Shown piece by piece: positions 56,391-64,000 of a DNA stretch of 64,000 nt; within the stretch, counting starts at the first letter, position 1, and each line of letters begins with the position of its first letter. Below the pieces are notes generated by a model that saw only the letters and a list, made by a program, of their open reading frames with translations, did not search any database and was not told the origin of the DNA. A program made the position numbers and the translations under genes. Location: contig MSTD01000003.1 of NCBI GenBank assembly GCA_001942045.1, forward strand, positions 57,545 to 121,544. The letters run 5' to 3'. This DNA is from Mycolicibacterium porcinum (GTDB taxonomy: Bacteria > Actinomycetota > Actinomycetes > Mycobacteriales > Mycobacteriaceae).

Positions 56391-57274
56391 TCGGTGGCGG
56401 CCCAGTGATCCAATTGCGCGGGCAGCTTGTCCAACAGCCAGGGGCCGTCGGTCTCGACGACATCCTTGGTGTTCCACCCTTGCAGCAGTGACACCGCGCC
56501 ACCCTGCACCGCGAGAACCTTGCCGGTCAGCGGACAGTCCTCGGAGGCGAGGTACACGACGACCGGGGCAATATTGGCTGGGCTGAAGGCATCGAACTCG
56601 CCGTCGGGAACTTCTTCTTCGAACATGGCGCTCATGCCTGGGGTGGCCAGGGTGAGGCGGGTGCGCGCCACCGGAGCGATCGCGTTCACCCGCACGCCGT
56701 AGCGCTCGAGTTCCAGTGCGGCCACCTCGGTGAGGGCAGCGATACCGGCCTTTGCCGCACCGTAATTGGCCTGCCCTGCGTTGGGCATGAACGTGCCGGA
56801 TGCCGACGCGGTGTTGACCACCGCGGCCTTGACCTTTTTACCGGCCTTGACCTGATCCTTCCAGTAGGCCGCGGCATGGTGGAGCACCGAGAAATGACCC
56901 TTGAGGTGCACCGCGATCACCGAGTCCCACTGTGACTCGTCCATGCCCGCGATGAACGCGTCGCGCAGGATACCCGCGTTGTTCACCACGATGTCCAGGC
57001 CGCCGAACTCTGAAATAGCCTGGTTAACAAGGTTTTTCGACCCAGCCCAGGTGGCGATGTTGTCGGTGTTGGCGACGGCTTTGCCGCCGGCGGCGATGAT
57101 CTCGTCGACCACCTGCTGAGCCGGCCCGGCGTCCGTGCCGCTGCCGTCGTTGCTGCCACCGAGGTCATTGACGACCACGCTGGCACCTTCTTTGGCGAAG
57201 AGCAGCGCATGTTCGCGACCGATGCCGCGCCCGGCGCCGGTGATGACGGCGACACGATTCTCCATTGAACCCAT
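56387..57274 (-). CDS. SDR, 17-beta-HSD4 / (3R)-hydroxyacyl-CoA dehydrogenase type
   Basis: A 295-aa SDR. TGAGRGIGREHALLFAKEGA, VVNDLGGSNDGSG (characteristic of HSD17B4-type N-domain SDRs), NNAGILRD, Ser in NTASASGT and YGAAK. Such enzymes oxidise 3-hydroxyacyl-CoA after a MaoC-type hydratase, and a MaoC gene lies upstream in the same operon. The end VVETDGPWLLDKLPAQLDHW is not part of the core fold. The start is ATG 57274 with GAAGGAAAACACC upstream. Confidence 0.9.
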   Translation of the reverse strand: MGSMENRVAVITGAGRGIGREHALLFAKEGASVVVNDLGGSNDGSGTDAGPAQQVVDEIIAAGGKAVANTDNIATWAGSKNLVNQAISEFGGLDIVVNNAGILRDAFIAGMDESQWDSVIAVHLKGHFSVLHHAAAYWKDQVKAGKKVKAAVVNTASASGTFMPNAGQANYGAAKAGIAALTEVAALELERYGVRVNAIAPVARTRLTLATPGMSAMFEEEVPDGEFDAFSPANIAPVVVYLASEDCPLTGKVLAVQGGAVSLLQGWNTKDVVETDGPWLLDKLPAQLDHWAATE

Positions 57275-57317
57275 GGTGTTTTCCTTCGGTTGAGTCAGTG
57301 ATGACGAGCCAAGGCCG

Positions 57318-57752
57318 TCAGGCGATCAGCGCGGTCAGCTTGTCGAGGGAGGCTTCGAGCTCCTTGATGGAGGCCCGCTCGATCGCACCGCCGATGGCGC
57401 CGACCATCATCTGGCTGATGAACTCCGCGTCGAGCGTCGCGATCGAAGCGTCGTCACCCTTGGGTTCGACAGTCAGCGTGAAGGCGATCTTGGCGCCTGC
57501 CATGCCGGTGCCCGAGAACTTGGTCGTGTTCGGTGCGTCGTACTCGTCGACGGTGAAGGTGATCGTGTTCGCCATGCCCATGATGGTGAGAACCTCGGCC
57601 ATCGTTGCGCCCTTGGACAGCTGCGCCGGCGGCGCTTCCTTCCACTTGGTGTGCAGAGTCAGCCACTCCTCGAACCGGTTCGGGTCGGAGATCACCGCCC
57701 ACACCTTGTCCTGCGATGCCGCAAACTCCCGACTTACGTTCGATGATGCCAT
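57318..57752 (-). CDS. SRPBCC (START-like) family protein
   Basis: A 144-aa protein beginning VSREFAASQDKVWAVISDPN, with EEWLTLHTKWKE and the long C-terminal helix SQMMVGAIGGAIERASIKEL. This is the polyketide-cyclase/SRPBCC lipid-binding fold. It probably binds a lipid or CoA ester in the cavity; enzymatic activity is not evident. AAGGAG precedes ATG 57752. It sits between the thiolase and SDR genes, so it may carry an intermediate. Confidence 0.88.
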   Translation of the reverse strand: MASSNVSREFAASQDKVWAVISDPNRFEEWLTLHTKWKEAPPAQLSKGATMAEVLTIMGMANTITFTVDEYDAPNTTKFSGTGMAGAKIAFTLTVEPKGDDASIATLDAEFISQMMVGAIGGAIERASIKELEASLDKLTALIA

Positions 57753-57796
57753 TTTCGTACTCCTTGTTCTTGATTGGTTTTGTGGGACAGTCTGTT

Positions 57797-58996
57797 TCAG
57801 CGCTGGGCTGGTCGGTAGGCGGTGACGACGGCGGCGCCACCGAGACCGATGTTGTGGGCGAGAGCAACCTTGGCGTTCGGCACCTGGCGGGCGTCGGCCT
57901 GGCCGCGCAACTGCCACGTCATCTCGGCGCACTGCGCGAGCCCGGTCGCGCCGAGGGGGTGGCCCTTGGAGATGAGCCCGCCGGACGGGTTGACGACCCA
58001 GCGCCCGCCGTAGGTGGTGTCGCCGGCGTCCACCAGTTTGTGGCCCTCACCTTCGGCGCACAGGCCCAGCGCCTCGTAGGTGAGCAGTTCGTTGGGGGCG
58101 AAACAGTCGTGCAGCTCGATGACGTCGACGTCGTCGGCGGTGATTCCGGCCTGCTCATAGACGTTGCGGGCCGCGGTGGCACTCATCTCGTATCCGACGA
58201 GCGCACGGGCGGTTTTCGCGGAGAACGTCGACTCCATGTCGGTGACCAGCGACTGGCCCACGATTTCCACCGCGCGATCCGCGAGGTCGTGCTCCTCGAC
58301 GAATCGCTCGCTGGCCAGCACCGCAGCGCCGGAACCATCCGATGTGGGCGAGCACATCAGCCGCGTCATCTGCAGCGGCTCGTAGACCATCTTCGCGGAC
58401 TGGATCTCCTCGAGCGTGTACACATCCTGGAACTGGGCATACGGGTTGTTGGCCGAGTGCCGGTGGTTCTTCTCGGCGATCTTGGCGTAGTGCTCCGGGG
58501 TGGAGCCGTAGAGTTCCATGTGCTCGGCCCCCGCGGCGCCGAACATCCAGGGCGCCACCGGCATTGCGAAGTCCCGCAACTGGGCGAGCGCCTCGATGTG
58601 GCGCAGCAGCGGCTGCTCCCGGTCGGTGAAGCCGGCGTCGAGTGAGCCGCTCTGCATCTTCTCGAACCCGATCGCCAGCGCACAATCGGCCAACCCGCCG
58701 CGAATCGCCCGGGCTGCCAGGTACAAGGCGGACGATCCGGTGGAACAGTTGTTGTTCACATTGACCACGGGGATGCCCGTCATACCGAGTTCGTAGATGG
58801 CCCGCTCGCCGGAAGTCGAGTCACCGTAGACGTAGCCTGCGGCAGCCTCCTGGACCTTGCCGTACTCGATTCCGGCGTCTTCGAGTGCCTTGGTGCCGGA
58901 TTCCTTCGCCATCGCCGGGTAGTCCCAGCCCTCGCGGCGGCCCGGCTTTTCGAACTTCGTCATGCCGACGCCGACGACAAATACCTTGTTGGACAT
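57797..58996 (-). CDS. SCP-x/thiolase-type lipid transfer protein (Ltp)
   Basis: A 399-aa thiolase-fold protein. Active-site Cys in [26 protein letters not shown], and [14 protein letters not shown] with the catalytic His; the second C-terminal Cys of a classic thiolase is not seen in the usual CGGG form (end is GLGGAAVV). This is the SCP-x/Ltp group, as M. tuberculosis Ltp1. It may cleave 3-ketoacyl-CoA or act in aldol-type side-chain removal. AAGGAG lies eight bases before ATG 58996. Second gene of the operon. Confidence 0.88.
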   Translation of the reverse strand: MSNKVFVVGVGMTKFEKPGRREGWDYPAMAKESGTKALEDAGIEYGKVQEAAAGYVYGDSTSGERAIYELGMTGIPVVNVNNNCSTGSSALYLAARAIRGGLADCALAIGFEKMQSGSLDAGFTDREQPLLRHIEALAQLRDFAMPVAPWMFGAAGAEHMELYGSTPEHYAKIAEKNHRHSANNPYAQFQDVYTLEEIQSAKMVYEPLQMTRLMCSPTSDGSGAAVLASERFVEEHDLADRAVEIVGQSLVTDMESTFSAKTARALVGYEMSATAARNVYEQAGITADDVDVIELHDCFAPNELLTYEALGLCAEGEGHKLVDAGDTTYGGRWVVNPSGGLISKGHPLGATGLAQCAEMTWQLRGQADARQVPNAKVALAHNIGLGGAAVVTAYRPAQR

Positions 58997-59001
58997 AGTG
59001 T

Positions 59002-59859
59002 TCACTCCTTGAATTCGGCGAGACCGTCGGTGATGACGAACTTGTCGGGCTTCTCATCGCCCGCGGTCTCATAGGCGTACACGCCGTCGGCCTTGCGCCA
59101 GATCCGGCTTGTGATGGTTTCTTTCGGCCGACCCGGCTTCGTCAGACGCACCGCCAGCCGCTTCAACCGAGCGGGATCCTCGGGGCTGATGTTGGCGATC
59201 AAGGCATGCGAGGTGAATGCGATGGTGCACAACCCGTGGATGATGATCCCGGGAAGGCCCATGGCCCTGGCGAATTCGTCGTCCAGATGGATCGGCATCG
59301 GATCACCGGCCGGCTCGCTGTACCGGAACGTCTGGTCCTCGTCGAACTGCTGGACCACGGTGAAGTCCGGCTCACGCTCGCGCAGCGAGTCGTCGAACGC
59401 GTGATCAGGCGCGGGAACGCCGAGCGAGCCGTCGAATTCGCCGCCGCGGAAGAACCCGATGAAGTACTGCTCGTTGACCAGATCGCCGCGGTTACTGCGA
59501 GTTTCCATCAGCGTGGTCACCACCACGCCGGAAGACTTGCCCTCGATGCCGATCGGCTTGGCCCGAACGGTCAGCACCTCGCCCGGTTCGATCGGGCGGT
59601 GGAACCGGAAGTCGTGCTCGCCGTGCAGGATTCGCAGCATCAGATCGTCCGGGACGACGGACATGGTGGCGTCCGCCATCATCACCATGGCCGGCACGAC
59701 CGCGAACACCGGCGGCGCGTACGTGCCGTCCAAGTGCTGGGCGATCGGGTCGTTGGTGGCCTTGGCGTACGCGATCGTGCGCTCGGCCTCAACCTTGAAC
59801 TCCTGCTCTTCGCCCCATACATCGAGGCGGTCGAGGTTGTATCCCTCGTTATCGGCCAC
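59002..59859 (-). CDS. MaoC family (R)-specific enoyl-CoA hydratase, double hot-dog
   Basis: A 285-aa hydratase. The N-terminal hot dog ([21 protein letters not shown]...[18 protein letters not shown]) lacks an obvious catalytic pair. The C-terminal hot dog has [28 protein letters not shown], the hydratase-2 motif with its Asp and His. The size and arrangement fit HtdY/Rv3389c-like enzymes acting on long or sterol-type enoyl-CoA. GTG 59859 has AGGAG upstream. First gene of the operon, five bases before the thiolase, divergent from the AraC regulator. Confidence 0.9.
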   Translation of the reverse strand: MADNEGYNLDRLDVWGEEQEFKVEAERTIAYAKATNDPIAQHLDGTYAPPVFAVVPAMVMMADATMSVVPDDLMLRILHGEHDFRFHRPIEPGEVLTVRAKPIGIEGKSSGVVVTTLMETRSNRGDLVNEQYFIGFFRGGEFDGSLGVPAPDHAFDDSLREREPDFTVVQQFDEDQTFRYSEPAGDPMPIHLDDEFARAMGLPGIIIHGLCTIAFTSHALIANISPEDPARLKRLAVRLTKPGRPKETITSRIWRKADGVYAYETAGDEKPDKFVITDGLAEFKE

Positions 59860-60012
59860 TGGTGAACTCCTGTGCGCTTCATCGGGCGAGTTGTCACGGT
59901 CGACGCTAAGGAGCGGGACGGGGGCCCGGCGATGACCGAACCTCTCGCCCCGTTGACCGAAACGCTCACGTCTTTGCACCGGTGCCCCGAGCCGGTTGCT
60001 ACGGTCAGCGTC

Positions 60013-61014
60013 ATGTCCGCCGGCCCTGAATACACGATCGCGATTCGGCGCGTGCAGGACATGATCGAGCTCGGACGTCGCCTGAACTTGAACGTCGAGA
60101 CCCTGCTCACCGAGGCGAGCATCGAGCCGATGCTGCTCGACGAGGGGCGCTCCCGCGTCACCGCCGCCCAGGCCTCCATGCTGATTCGACACGTGTGGCA
60201 GGTCACCGACGACGAACTGCTCGGGCTGGGTTTGCAGCCGGTGCCGCGCGGCACCTTCCGCCTGGTGTGCTTCGGTCTGCTCAGCGCCGCCGACGTGGGC
60301 ACTGCCCTACGACGGTTCGAAAGCTTCAACAAGTCACTGCCGGGAGTTCCGCCGGTGATGCTGTCCGAGGACGCGGGAGTCGCGCGCGTCTCGTTCGACA
60401 TCAGTGCCGTCTCGCAGCCGGTGGGCCTGGCCATCGACACCATGCTGGCCGTCGTGCACCGCTTCATCGGTTGGGCGATTCGTCGCAGGGTGGCGCTGCT
60501 GGGGGTCGAGGTGCCGTACCCGGCCGATCCCGAACTTGACGACTACGACCTGCTATTCGGTGCGCCCGTGCGGTTCTCGGCACCGGCGCCGGCGCTGATG
60601 TTCGACGCCGAGGTGCTCTCCACGCCGATCCTGCGCAGCGAGCAAGAGTTGATGGACTTCCTTCGGGATGCGCCCGCGGGGGTACTGGAACGACGTGACT
60701 ATGGGGTCTCACTGACCAGCCAAGTGCGGCGCATCCTCCAACGCGGACTCAGCGGCGACTGGCCGAGCGTCGAAGACCTCGCGGCTGAACTGGCCATGAG
60801 TCCGCAGACCCTTCGGCGCAAGCTGCGTGAGGAGAACACCTCGGCCCGCGACATCCGGGAGGACATCCTGCGTGACGCCGCGATCGCCAGCCTGGTGCGC
60901 GGCGACGAAACCGTCGCGGCCCTGTCCCGTCGGCTCGGCTTCTCCGAACCCAGCGCGTTCTCCCGCGCCTTCCGGCGATGGACCGGTAGCGCGCCGGGCT
61001 CATATCAGCCCTGA
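60013..61014 (+). CDS. AraC family regulator with arabinose-binding-type N-terminal domain
   Basis: A 333-aa regulator. The N-terminal domain (about 10-215) resembles the AraC-type ligand-binding domain found in mycobacterial lipid regulators (VWQVTDDELLGLGLQPVPRGTF). The C-terminal double HTH includes EDLAAELAMSPQTLRRKLREEN and AALSRRLGFSEPSAFSRAFRRWTG. Starts at 59932 and 60013 are both possible; 60013 fits the family. Divergent from the lipid operon, with a gap of about 153 bp, and upstream of an acyl-CoA dehydrogenase operon, so it may control either or both. Confidence 0.88.
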   Translation: MSAGPEYTIAIRRVQDMIELGRRLNLNVETLLTEASIEPMLLDEGRSRVTAAQASMLIRHVWQVTDDELLGLGLQPVPRGTFRLVCFGLLSAADVGTALRRFESFNKSLPGVPPVMLSEDAGVARVSFDISAVSQPVGLAIDTMLAVVHRFIGWAIRRRVALLGVEVPYPADPELDDYDLLFGAPVRFSAPAPALMFDAEVLSTPILRSEQELMDFLRDAPAGVLERRDYGVSLTSQVRRILQRGLSGDWPSVEDLAAELAMSPQTLRRKLREENTSARDIREDILRDAAIASLVRGDETVAALSRRLGFSEPSAFSRAFRRWTGSAPGSYQP

Positions 61015-61134
61015 ACACGCGCCCAACCACCGTGAGCGATCCGGTCAATGAGGTGATCGCCGCGGTCATTGGTGGCCGCCCACCAGACCCATAGCGTCGA
61101 AGCAGGAGTCATCACAGACCAGAGGAGTTCAACT

Positions 61135-62283
61135 GTGGCCTTGCACCGATCATCATGGATGGACAAGGACCTGGACGCGCTGACCGATCTCGCGCGCCGG
61201 TTCTACGAGAAGGAATGCGCCCCGAACGAGGAGCGCTGGGGCGCCCAGCAGCACGCCGACCGCGAGGTCTGGAAAAAGGCCGGTGAGCTCGGCCTGCTGT
61301 GCACGAGCATCCCCGAGGAGTACGGCGGTGGCGGCGGCACCTTCGCCCATGACGCAGTGATCGCGGTCGAGCAGATTCGTGCCCTGGCACCGAGTTTCGG
61401 CGGCCCACTACACAGCACCATCGTCGCCCACTACATCAGCAGCTATGGCACCGAAGATCAGAAGCACGCCTGGCTGCCGAAAATGGCCAGCGGCGAAGCC
61501 ATCGGCGCCATCGCCATGACCGAGCCCGGCACCGGCTCGGATCTGCAGAGCATCAAGACCAAGGCCGTCAAAGATGGTGACGACTATGTGATCAGCGGAT
61601 CCAAGACGTTCATCTCCAATGGCTTCCTGGCAGATCTGGTGATCGTGGCCGCCAAGACCAATCCCGAGAGCAGCGGCGTGGACAGCACCTCGCTCATCGT
61701 GGTGGAGACGGATCGCGCCGGCTTCCGGCGCGGCCGCAACCTCGAGAAGATCGGCCAGCACGGCCAGGACACCGTCGAGCTGTTCTTCGACGACGTCCGG
61801 GTTCCCCAGTCCAACCTGGTGGGCGGCGCCGAAGGGCTGGGCTTCATCCAGCTGATGCAGCAGTTGCCGCAGGAGCGCCTGATCCTCGCCGTGATTGCGG
61901 CTGCCGCGATCGAGAAAACCGTCGAGCTCACCGTCGCCTACACCAAGGAGCGAGAAGCGTTCGGTAAACCTGTCTTCAAGTTCCAGAACACCCAGTTCGT
62001 GCTCGCCGAGTGCGACACCATCAAGAGCATCGCCTGGAGCTTCGTCGATGATTGCGTCGCCAAGCACCTGGTGGGCGAATTGGACGTCCCGACCGTGGCC
62101 AAGGCCAAGTGGTGGCTCGCCGATCAGCAGTGCAAGGTCGCCGACGAATGTCTTCAGTTGTTCGGAGGCTACGGCTACATGACCGAGTACCCGATCTCCC
62201 GGATATTCGCCGACTCCCGTATCCAGAAGATATACGGGGGCACCAACGAGATCATGAAGATGATCATCGGAAAGAGCCTGTGA
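61135..62283 (+). CDS. Acyl-CoA dehydrogenase, long-chain (LCAD) type
   Basis: A 382-aa FadE. MTEPGTGSDLQSIKTKA and YGYMTEYPISRIFADSR are standard. The C-terminal motif is IYGGTNEI, so the Glu used by short/medium-chain enzymes is Gly here; the alternative base is present in LPQERLILAV, the position of the catalytic Glu in LCAD and isovaleryl enzymes. GAGGAG precedes GTG 61135. The CaiB gene starts three bases after its stop, so they form an operon. Confidence 0.9.
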   Translation: MALHRSSWMDKDLDALTDLARRFYEKECAPNEERWGAQQHADREVWKKAGELGLLCTSIPEEYGGGGGTFAHDAVIAVEQIRALAPSFGGPLHSTIVAHYISSYGTEDQKHAWLPKMASGEAIGAIAMTEPGTGSDLQSIKTKAVKDGDDYVISGSKTFISNGFLADLVIVAAKTNPESSGVDSTSLIVVETDRAGFRRGRNLEKIGQHGQDTVELFFDDVRVPQSNLVGGAEGLGFIQLMQQLPQERLILAVIAAAAIEKTVELTVAYTKEREAFGKPVFKFQNTQFVLAECDTIKSIAWSFVDDCVAKHLVGELDVPTVAKAKWWLADQQCKVADECLQLFGGYGYMTEYPISRIFADSRIQKIYGGTNEIMKMIIGKSL

Positions 62284-62285
62284 CC

Positions 62286-63395
62286 ATGGGTCCGCTGCAC
62301 GGTGTCAAGGTCGTCGAGATGGCAGGGCTGGCGCCGGCCCCGTTCGGTGCCATGATCCTGGCCGACCTGGGCGCCGAGGTGGTCCGGGTCGATCGGGGCG
62401 GCGCTCCCGGCGGTGGGTTGGTGCCGCCCGACGGACCGCTTGACCGCGGCAAACACACCATCCGGCTCGACCTCAAAGAACCCGCGGACCGCGAGACCCT
62501 CTTTGCGCTCGTCGACGCCGCGGACGTGTTCATCGAGGGCTTCCGTCCCGGTGTCGCCGAACGGCTCGGAATCGGGCCCGACGACCTGATGCCGCGCAAC
62601 CCGCGGCTGCTGTACGGACGGATGACCGGTTACGGGCAGGACGGGCCGCTGGCCCCGCTCGCCGGGCACGACATCAACTACATCGCGATCTCCGGGACGC
62701 TCGATCTGGTCGGCCGCGCCGGGGAGCGTCCGCTTCCGCCCGGCAACATCATCGGTGATTTCGCCGGCGGCGGAATGCTTCTCGCGCTCGGTGTGCTCGG
62801 CGGGCTCTACGAGCGCGAACGCTCCGGCCTGGGGCAGGTGATCGACGCCGCGATGGTCGACGGTTCGGCGCTGCTCACCGCATTCATGCACGGCATGCAC
62901 CACAACGGGCTGTGGAACCAGCCGCGCGGACAGAACCTGCTCGACGGTGGCGCGCCATTCTACGACACCTACGAGTGCGCCGACGGTAAATACGTGGCCG
63001 TCGGCTGCGTCGAGCACCCGTTCTACCTGCAGCTGCTGGCCGGACTCGGCATCGACGATCCGGAGCTGCCGTTCCAGCTCGACAGCACCCGCTGGGATGA
63101 GCTGCGCAACGTCATCGGCGCCAAGTTCAAGGAACGCACCCGTGACGAATGGGCGGCGGCGTTCGCTGAATCGGACGCCTGCGTCGTGCCCGTGCTGAGC
63201 CCGTGGGAGGCACACGAGCACCCGCACAACCAGGCCCGTGACGCCTTCATCGAGGTCAATGGATTGCGTCAGCCCGCACCGGCACCGCGATTCAGCCGAA
63301 CACCGGCAGCGACACCGAAACCGATGTCCGACGACCCTGACGAGATTCGGAATCTGTTGTCCCGCTGGAAGGTTGCCGGCAGGAGCAACAAATGA
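62286..63395 (+). CDS. CaiB/BaiF family, alpha-methylacyl-CoA racemase-like
   Basis: A 369-aa protein. VVEMAGLAPAPFGAMILADLGAEVVRVDR is the family start; GHDINYIAISG carries the catalytic His and NIIGDFAGGGM the catalytic Asp of racemases (AMACR/Mcr). This points to epimerisation of 2-methylacyl-CoA rather than CoA transfer. It is tightly linked with FadE and FadD genes, typical for methyl-branched or sterol side-chain breakdown. Its last four bases overlap the next start. Confidence 0.9.
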   Translation: MGPLHGVKVVEMAGLAPAPFGAMILADLGAEVVRVDRGGAPGGGLVPPDGPLDRGKHTIRLDLKEPADRETLFALVDAADVFIEGFRPGVAERLGIGPDDLMPRNPRLLYGRMTGYGQDGPLAPLAGHDINYIAISGTLDLVGRAGERPLPPGNIIGDFAGGGMLLALGVLGGLYERERSGLGQVIDAAMVDGSALLTAFMHGMHHNGLWNQPRGQNLLDGGAPFYDTYECADGKYVAVGCVEHPFYLQLLAGLGIDDPELPFQLDSTRWDELRNVIGAKFKERTRDEWAAAFAESDACVVPVLSPWEAHEHPHNQARDAFIEVNGLRQPAPAPRFSRTPAATPKPMSDDPDEIRNLLSRWKVAGRSNK

Positions 63396-64000
63396 ACCTG
63401 ATCGCGTTGCTCAAGGACCCCGCTCGCCGGGCCAGCCTTGAGGCGCAATCGCTGATCGCGGTGACGCGCGCGGGACTGATCGGGATCGAGCCACCACACC
63501 GGGTCGTCCAGATCGTCAAGGCCCTCACCGACTACGGGCCGTTCGGCGCGGCTCCGCGGATTGCCGCGATCCGCCACGGCCGACGCCCTGCGGTCACCGA
63601 CGAGCTCGGCGAACTCAGCTTCGCCGAGCTCGACGAGCAGGTGAACCGGCTCGCGAACTCACTCCGCGCCACGGGCCTGCGACCAGGCGCGAGCGTCGGG
63701 ATCCTATGTCGCAACCACCGCTACCCACTGATGGCGGCATTCGCGGCGTCACGGGCAGGGATGAGCGGGATCTGGCTCAACACCGCGTTCTCGGCGCCGC
63801 AGGCACGCGAGGTCGCCGAACGCGAAGGCGTCGACCTGCTCATTCACGATGCCGAGTTCGACGACGTCGTCGCCGACATCAACCCGCCCCAGGGGCGGGT
63901 CCGCTGCTTCACCGACGACCCCGCCGACGATCAGCTCGCGCAGCTGATCGCGGCCGGGGATCCGCGGCGGCCCGCCGTCCCGGCGAAGCCGGGCCGGATC
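63392..64000 (+). CDS. Acyl-CoA synthetase (FadD/AMP-binding), N-terminal part, cut by window end
   Basis: 203 residues are visible. It begins MNLIALLKDPARRASLEAQS, then PRIAAIRHGRRPAVTDELGE and LSFAELDEQVNRLANSLRAT, the N-terminal subdomain of ANL adenylating enzymes, followed by SVGILCRNHRYPLMAAFAAS. The AMP-binding P-loop would lie beyond 64000. AGGAG precedes ATG 63392, which overlaps the racemase stop by ATGA. The layout resembles FadD12-like synthetases. Third gene of the FadE-racemase operon. Confidence 0.88.
   Translation, partial: MNLIALLKDPARRASLEAQSLIAVTRAGLIGIEPPHRVVQIVKALTDYGPFGAAPRIAAIRHGRRPAVTDELGELSFAELDEQVNRLANSLRATGLRPGASVGILCRNHRYPLMAAFAASRAGMSGIWLNTAFSAPQAREVAEREGVDLLIHDAEFDDVVADINPPQGRVRCFTDDPADDQLAQLIAAGDPRRPAVPAKPGRI

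Noticed and set aside
1..64000. CRISPR array or replication origin
   Set aside because: No regularly spaced repeats and no DnaA-box cluster were seen.

Overview
The window reads as chromosome of a rapidly growing mycobacterium (Mycolicibacterium-like). Supporting signs are the uniformly high GC, frequent GTG starts, many TetR regulators, FadE/FadD/MaoC/lipid-transfer genes, a GH6 cellulase, a haemophore-like protein, a DUF5313 protein, and short exported proteins with mycobacterial signal peptides. No rRNA, CRISPR array, transposase or integrase was seen. All assignments come from reading the sequence; no database search was run.

Region by region. 0-10 kb: the end of an MFS transporter, a serine hydrolase lipoprotein, a coiled-coil exported protein, a TetR-FadE unit with a palindromic operator, an atypical SDR, a tartrate/D-malate dehydrogenase, a 55-aa secreted peptide with its own terminator, and a frameshifted LLM flavin monooxygenase. 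10-20 kb: two TetR-controlled units (one next to a Rieske oxygenase), PhzF, PdxK, a 681-aa protease-nuclease fusion, an XRE-cupin/PaiB pair with a probable leaderless promoter, and a TetR with a 33-bp operator. 20-28 kb: exported proteins (SMP-30-like, Tat substrate, GH6 cellulase, haemophore-like, DsbA-like) and a sulfotransferase/DUF1214/TetR locus with a perfect 15+15 palindrome. 28-34.6 kb: ArsR/DUF5313, then a BlaI/M56 pair, a CcdA-DsbA thiol-redox pair and an L,D-transpeptidase that share a BlaI-like DNA box, then an extended GAPDH.

34.8-37.4 kb is an accessory stretch: a minus-strand array of nine tRNA genes (Leu, Lys, Gly, Trp, Tyr, Gln, Glu, Arg, Arg in transcription order) interrupted by an HNH endonuclease gene. 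Upstream lie an rRNA-leader-like motif, strong inverted repeats and a 5'-truncated pyrE remnant. 37.4-40.4 kb holds a divergent exported Cys-repeat protein, a two-component system and a DUF1772 protein.

40.5-52.2 kb is the most unusual block. A 197-bp fragment of an NmrA-like gene (40534-40730) recurs about 97% identically inside the intact gene at 51266-52150. Between the copies lies a minus-strand run of four genes: a GMC oxidoreductase/alpha-beta hydrolase fusion whose hydrolase carries Cys at the nucleophile position, a second GMC oxidoreductase, a zinc-ribbon/class III cyclase/AAA/TPR protein, and a membrane metallophosphoesterase.

52.2-64 kb is lipid catabolism. A minus-strand operon (MaoC hydratase, SCP-x-type thiolase, SRPBCC, SDR, alpha/beta hydrolase, SDR, aldehyde dehydrogenase, second hydrolase) diverges from an AraC regulator. 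This is followed by a plus-strand acyl-CoA dehydrogenase, CaiB/racemase and acyl-CoA synthetase operon that runs off the window end.
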